Of a stretch of DNA of 64,000 nt, positions 63,376 through 64,000 are shown piece by piece. The stretch's first letter is position 1; each line of letters begins with the position of its first letter. The notes below the pieces were generated by a model that saw only the letters and a program-made list of their open reading frames with translations, was not told where the DNA came from and did no database searches. This DNA is from Erysipelotrichaceae bacterium. Its GTDB lineage: Bacteria > Bacillota_I > Bacilli_A > Erysipelotrichales > Erysipelotrichaceae. The stretch spans positions 1 through 64,000 of the forward strand of contig WSYG01000005.1 of NCBI GenBank assembly GCA_009773735.1. The letters run 5' to 3'. The position numbers were made by a program, and so were the translations under genes.

Positions 63376-64000
63376 TATCCGACCGATCCTTCCATTTCCA
63401 TTCTCATCAACTGATTTAATTCAACCGCATATTCCATTGGTAATTCACGTGTAAAGGGTTCTAAAAAGCCCATGACGATTGTTTCTAAAGCTTGGCTCTT
63501 TGATAGTCCACGGCTCATTAAGTAAAACAATTGTTCTTCAGAGACTTTTGATACTGTCGCTTCATGTTCAATCGTTGAAGTTGGATGAGACGAAATGTTG
63601 GTAGGCAAGGTATCAGAACGACTGATGCTATCTAAAAGCAAGGTATCACATTCGATCTTGCTTCTGGAATGAAGCGCATTGGGTGCATGTCTGACCATGC
63701 CTCTATAGTTGACAGTTCCCCCATTTCGAGCAACTGATTTTGAAATGATATTAGAAGATGTATGAGGAGCCATGTGGATCATTTTTGCCCCAGCATCTTG
63801 GATTTGTGTGATCGAAGAAGCCACCGCAACAGATATGGTCATCCCTTTTGCGTAGGGCCCCATGAGCCAACATGCAGGATACTTCATGGTGATGTGGGAT
63901 CCAATGTTACCATCGATCCATTCCATGATCCCATGATCCCAAACCTTAGCTCTTTTGGTAACTAAATTTAAAACATTGGTCGACCAGTTTTGGATCGTTG
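63375..64000 (-). CDS. sufB: Fe-S cluster scaffold SufB, C-terminal part (runs off window)
   Basis: The frame is open to the right edge; about 208 C-terminal residues are present. They match Suf[67 protein letters not shown]-like region, [25 protein letters not shown] and the final [21 protein letters not shown]. SufB with SufC and SufD assembles iron-sulfur clusters, needed here for Rnf, RlmN and YtqA. It is the last suf gene before the folate gene. Confidence 0.96.
   Translation of the reverse strand, partial: TIQNWSTNVLNLVTKRAKVWDHGIMEWIDGNIGSHITMKYPACWLMGPYAKGMTISVAVASSITQIQDAGAKMIHMAPHTSSNIISKSVARNGGTVNYRGMVRHAPNALHSRSKIECDTLLLDSISRSDTLPTNISSHPTSTIEHEATVSKVSEEQLFYLMSRGLSKSQALETIVMGFLEPFTRELPMEYAVELNQLMRMEMEGSVG

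Overview
The window looks like chromosome from a low-GC, Gram-positive, anaerobic member of the Bacillota. An Erysipelotrichia- or Izemoplasma-like lineage is my best guess from gene content, not a proof. UGA acts as stop and UGG as Trp, so this is not a code-4 Mollicute. FtsA, FtsZ, FtsW/RodA and a PASTA-domain kinase point to a cell that divides with a wall or a remnant of one. No rRNA, CRISPR array, insertion sequence or prophage was seen. No gap between genes exceeds about 300 bases; the longest are the T-box leader of leuS (about 260), the glnN upstream region (about 230) and the region below the formate-folate gene (about 210).

Layout. Positions 1-2513: the N-terminus of a PduL-type phosphotransacylase, class II aldolase, tRNA-His and pantothenate kinase. 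2545-6551: a compact Tad/Flp pilus operon. 6623-11668: an Rnf ion-pumping operon (order C-D-G-E-A-small Cys protein-B), with the flavinyl transferase gene apbE divergent from it. 13063-15958: a two-component system facing a small lipoprotein and a secreted coiled-coil protein. 15988-25854: central metabolism and housekeeping (pgi, an S1 protein, nfu, a reductase/hydratase pair, type III glutamine synthetase, NAD synthetase). 24993-26144: a DUF2089 stress-type operon with a likely operator. 26743-38365: ftsA-ftsZ, rpmB, and the long run priA-rsmB-rlmN-prpC-pknB-rsgA-rpe-thiN. 38443-44404: gmk, rqcH, a glycolipid-type glycosyltransferase and a flippase-like membrane protein. 44484-51702: the heat-shock set hrcA-grpE-dnaK-dnaJ-clpB with CIRCE elements. 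51737-64000: coaD-rsmD-ftsW, def-rnjA, a LiaF-like protein, T-box-controlled leuS, the tRNA-modification pair ytqA-ytqB, a NUDIX enzyme, 5-FCL and the C-terminal part of sufB.

Most notable points. (1) The Rnf operon is unusual: RnfB stops after its first iron-sulfur motif, a previously overlooked 59-residue four-Cys membrane protein sits between rnfA and rnfB, and RnfD carries an extra C-terminal FMN_bind-like domain. (2) At least six genes without a Shine-Dalgarno sequence have a -10 hexamer exactly 6 nt before the ATG, and several more have 7-10 nt, which predicts leaderless mRNAs as a regular class beside genes with strong GGAGG sites. (3) hrcA has a frameshift near its start. (4) Perfect inverted repeats sit on promoters at 11717-11745, 17630-17670 and 26176-26200. 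(5) A C-rich structured RNA may be encoded at 62667-62805.
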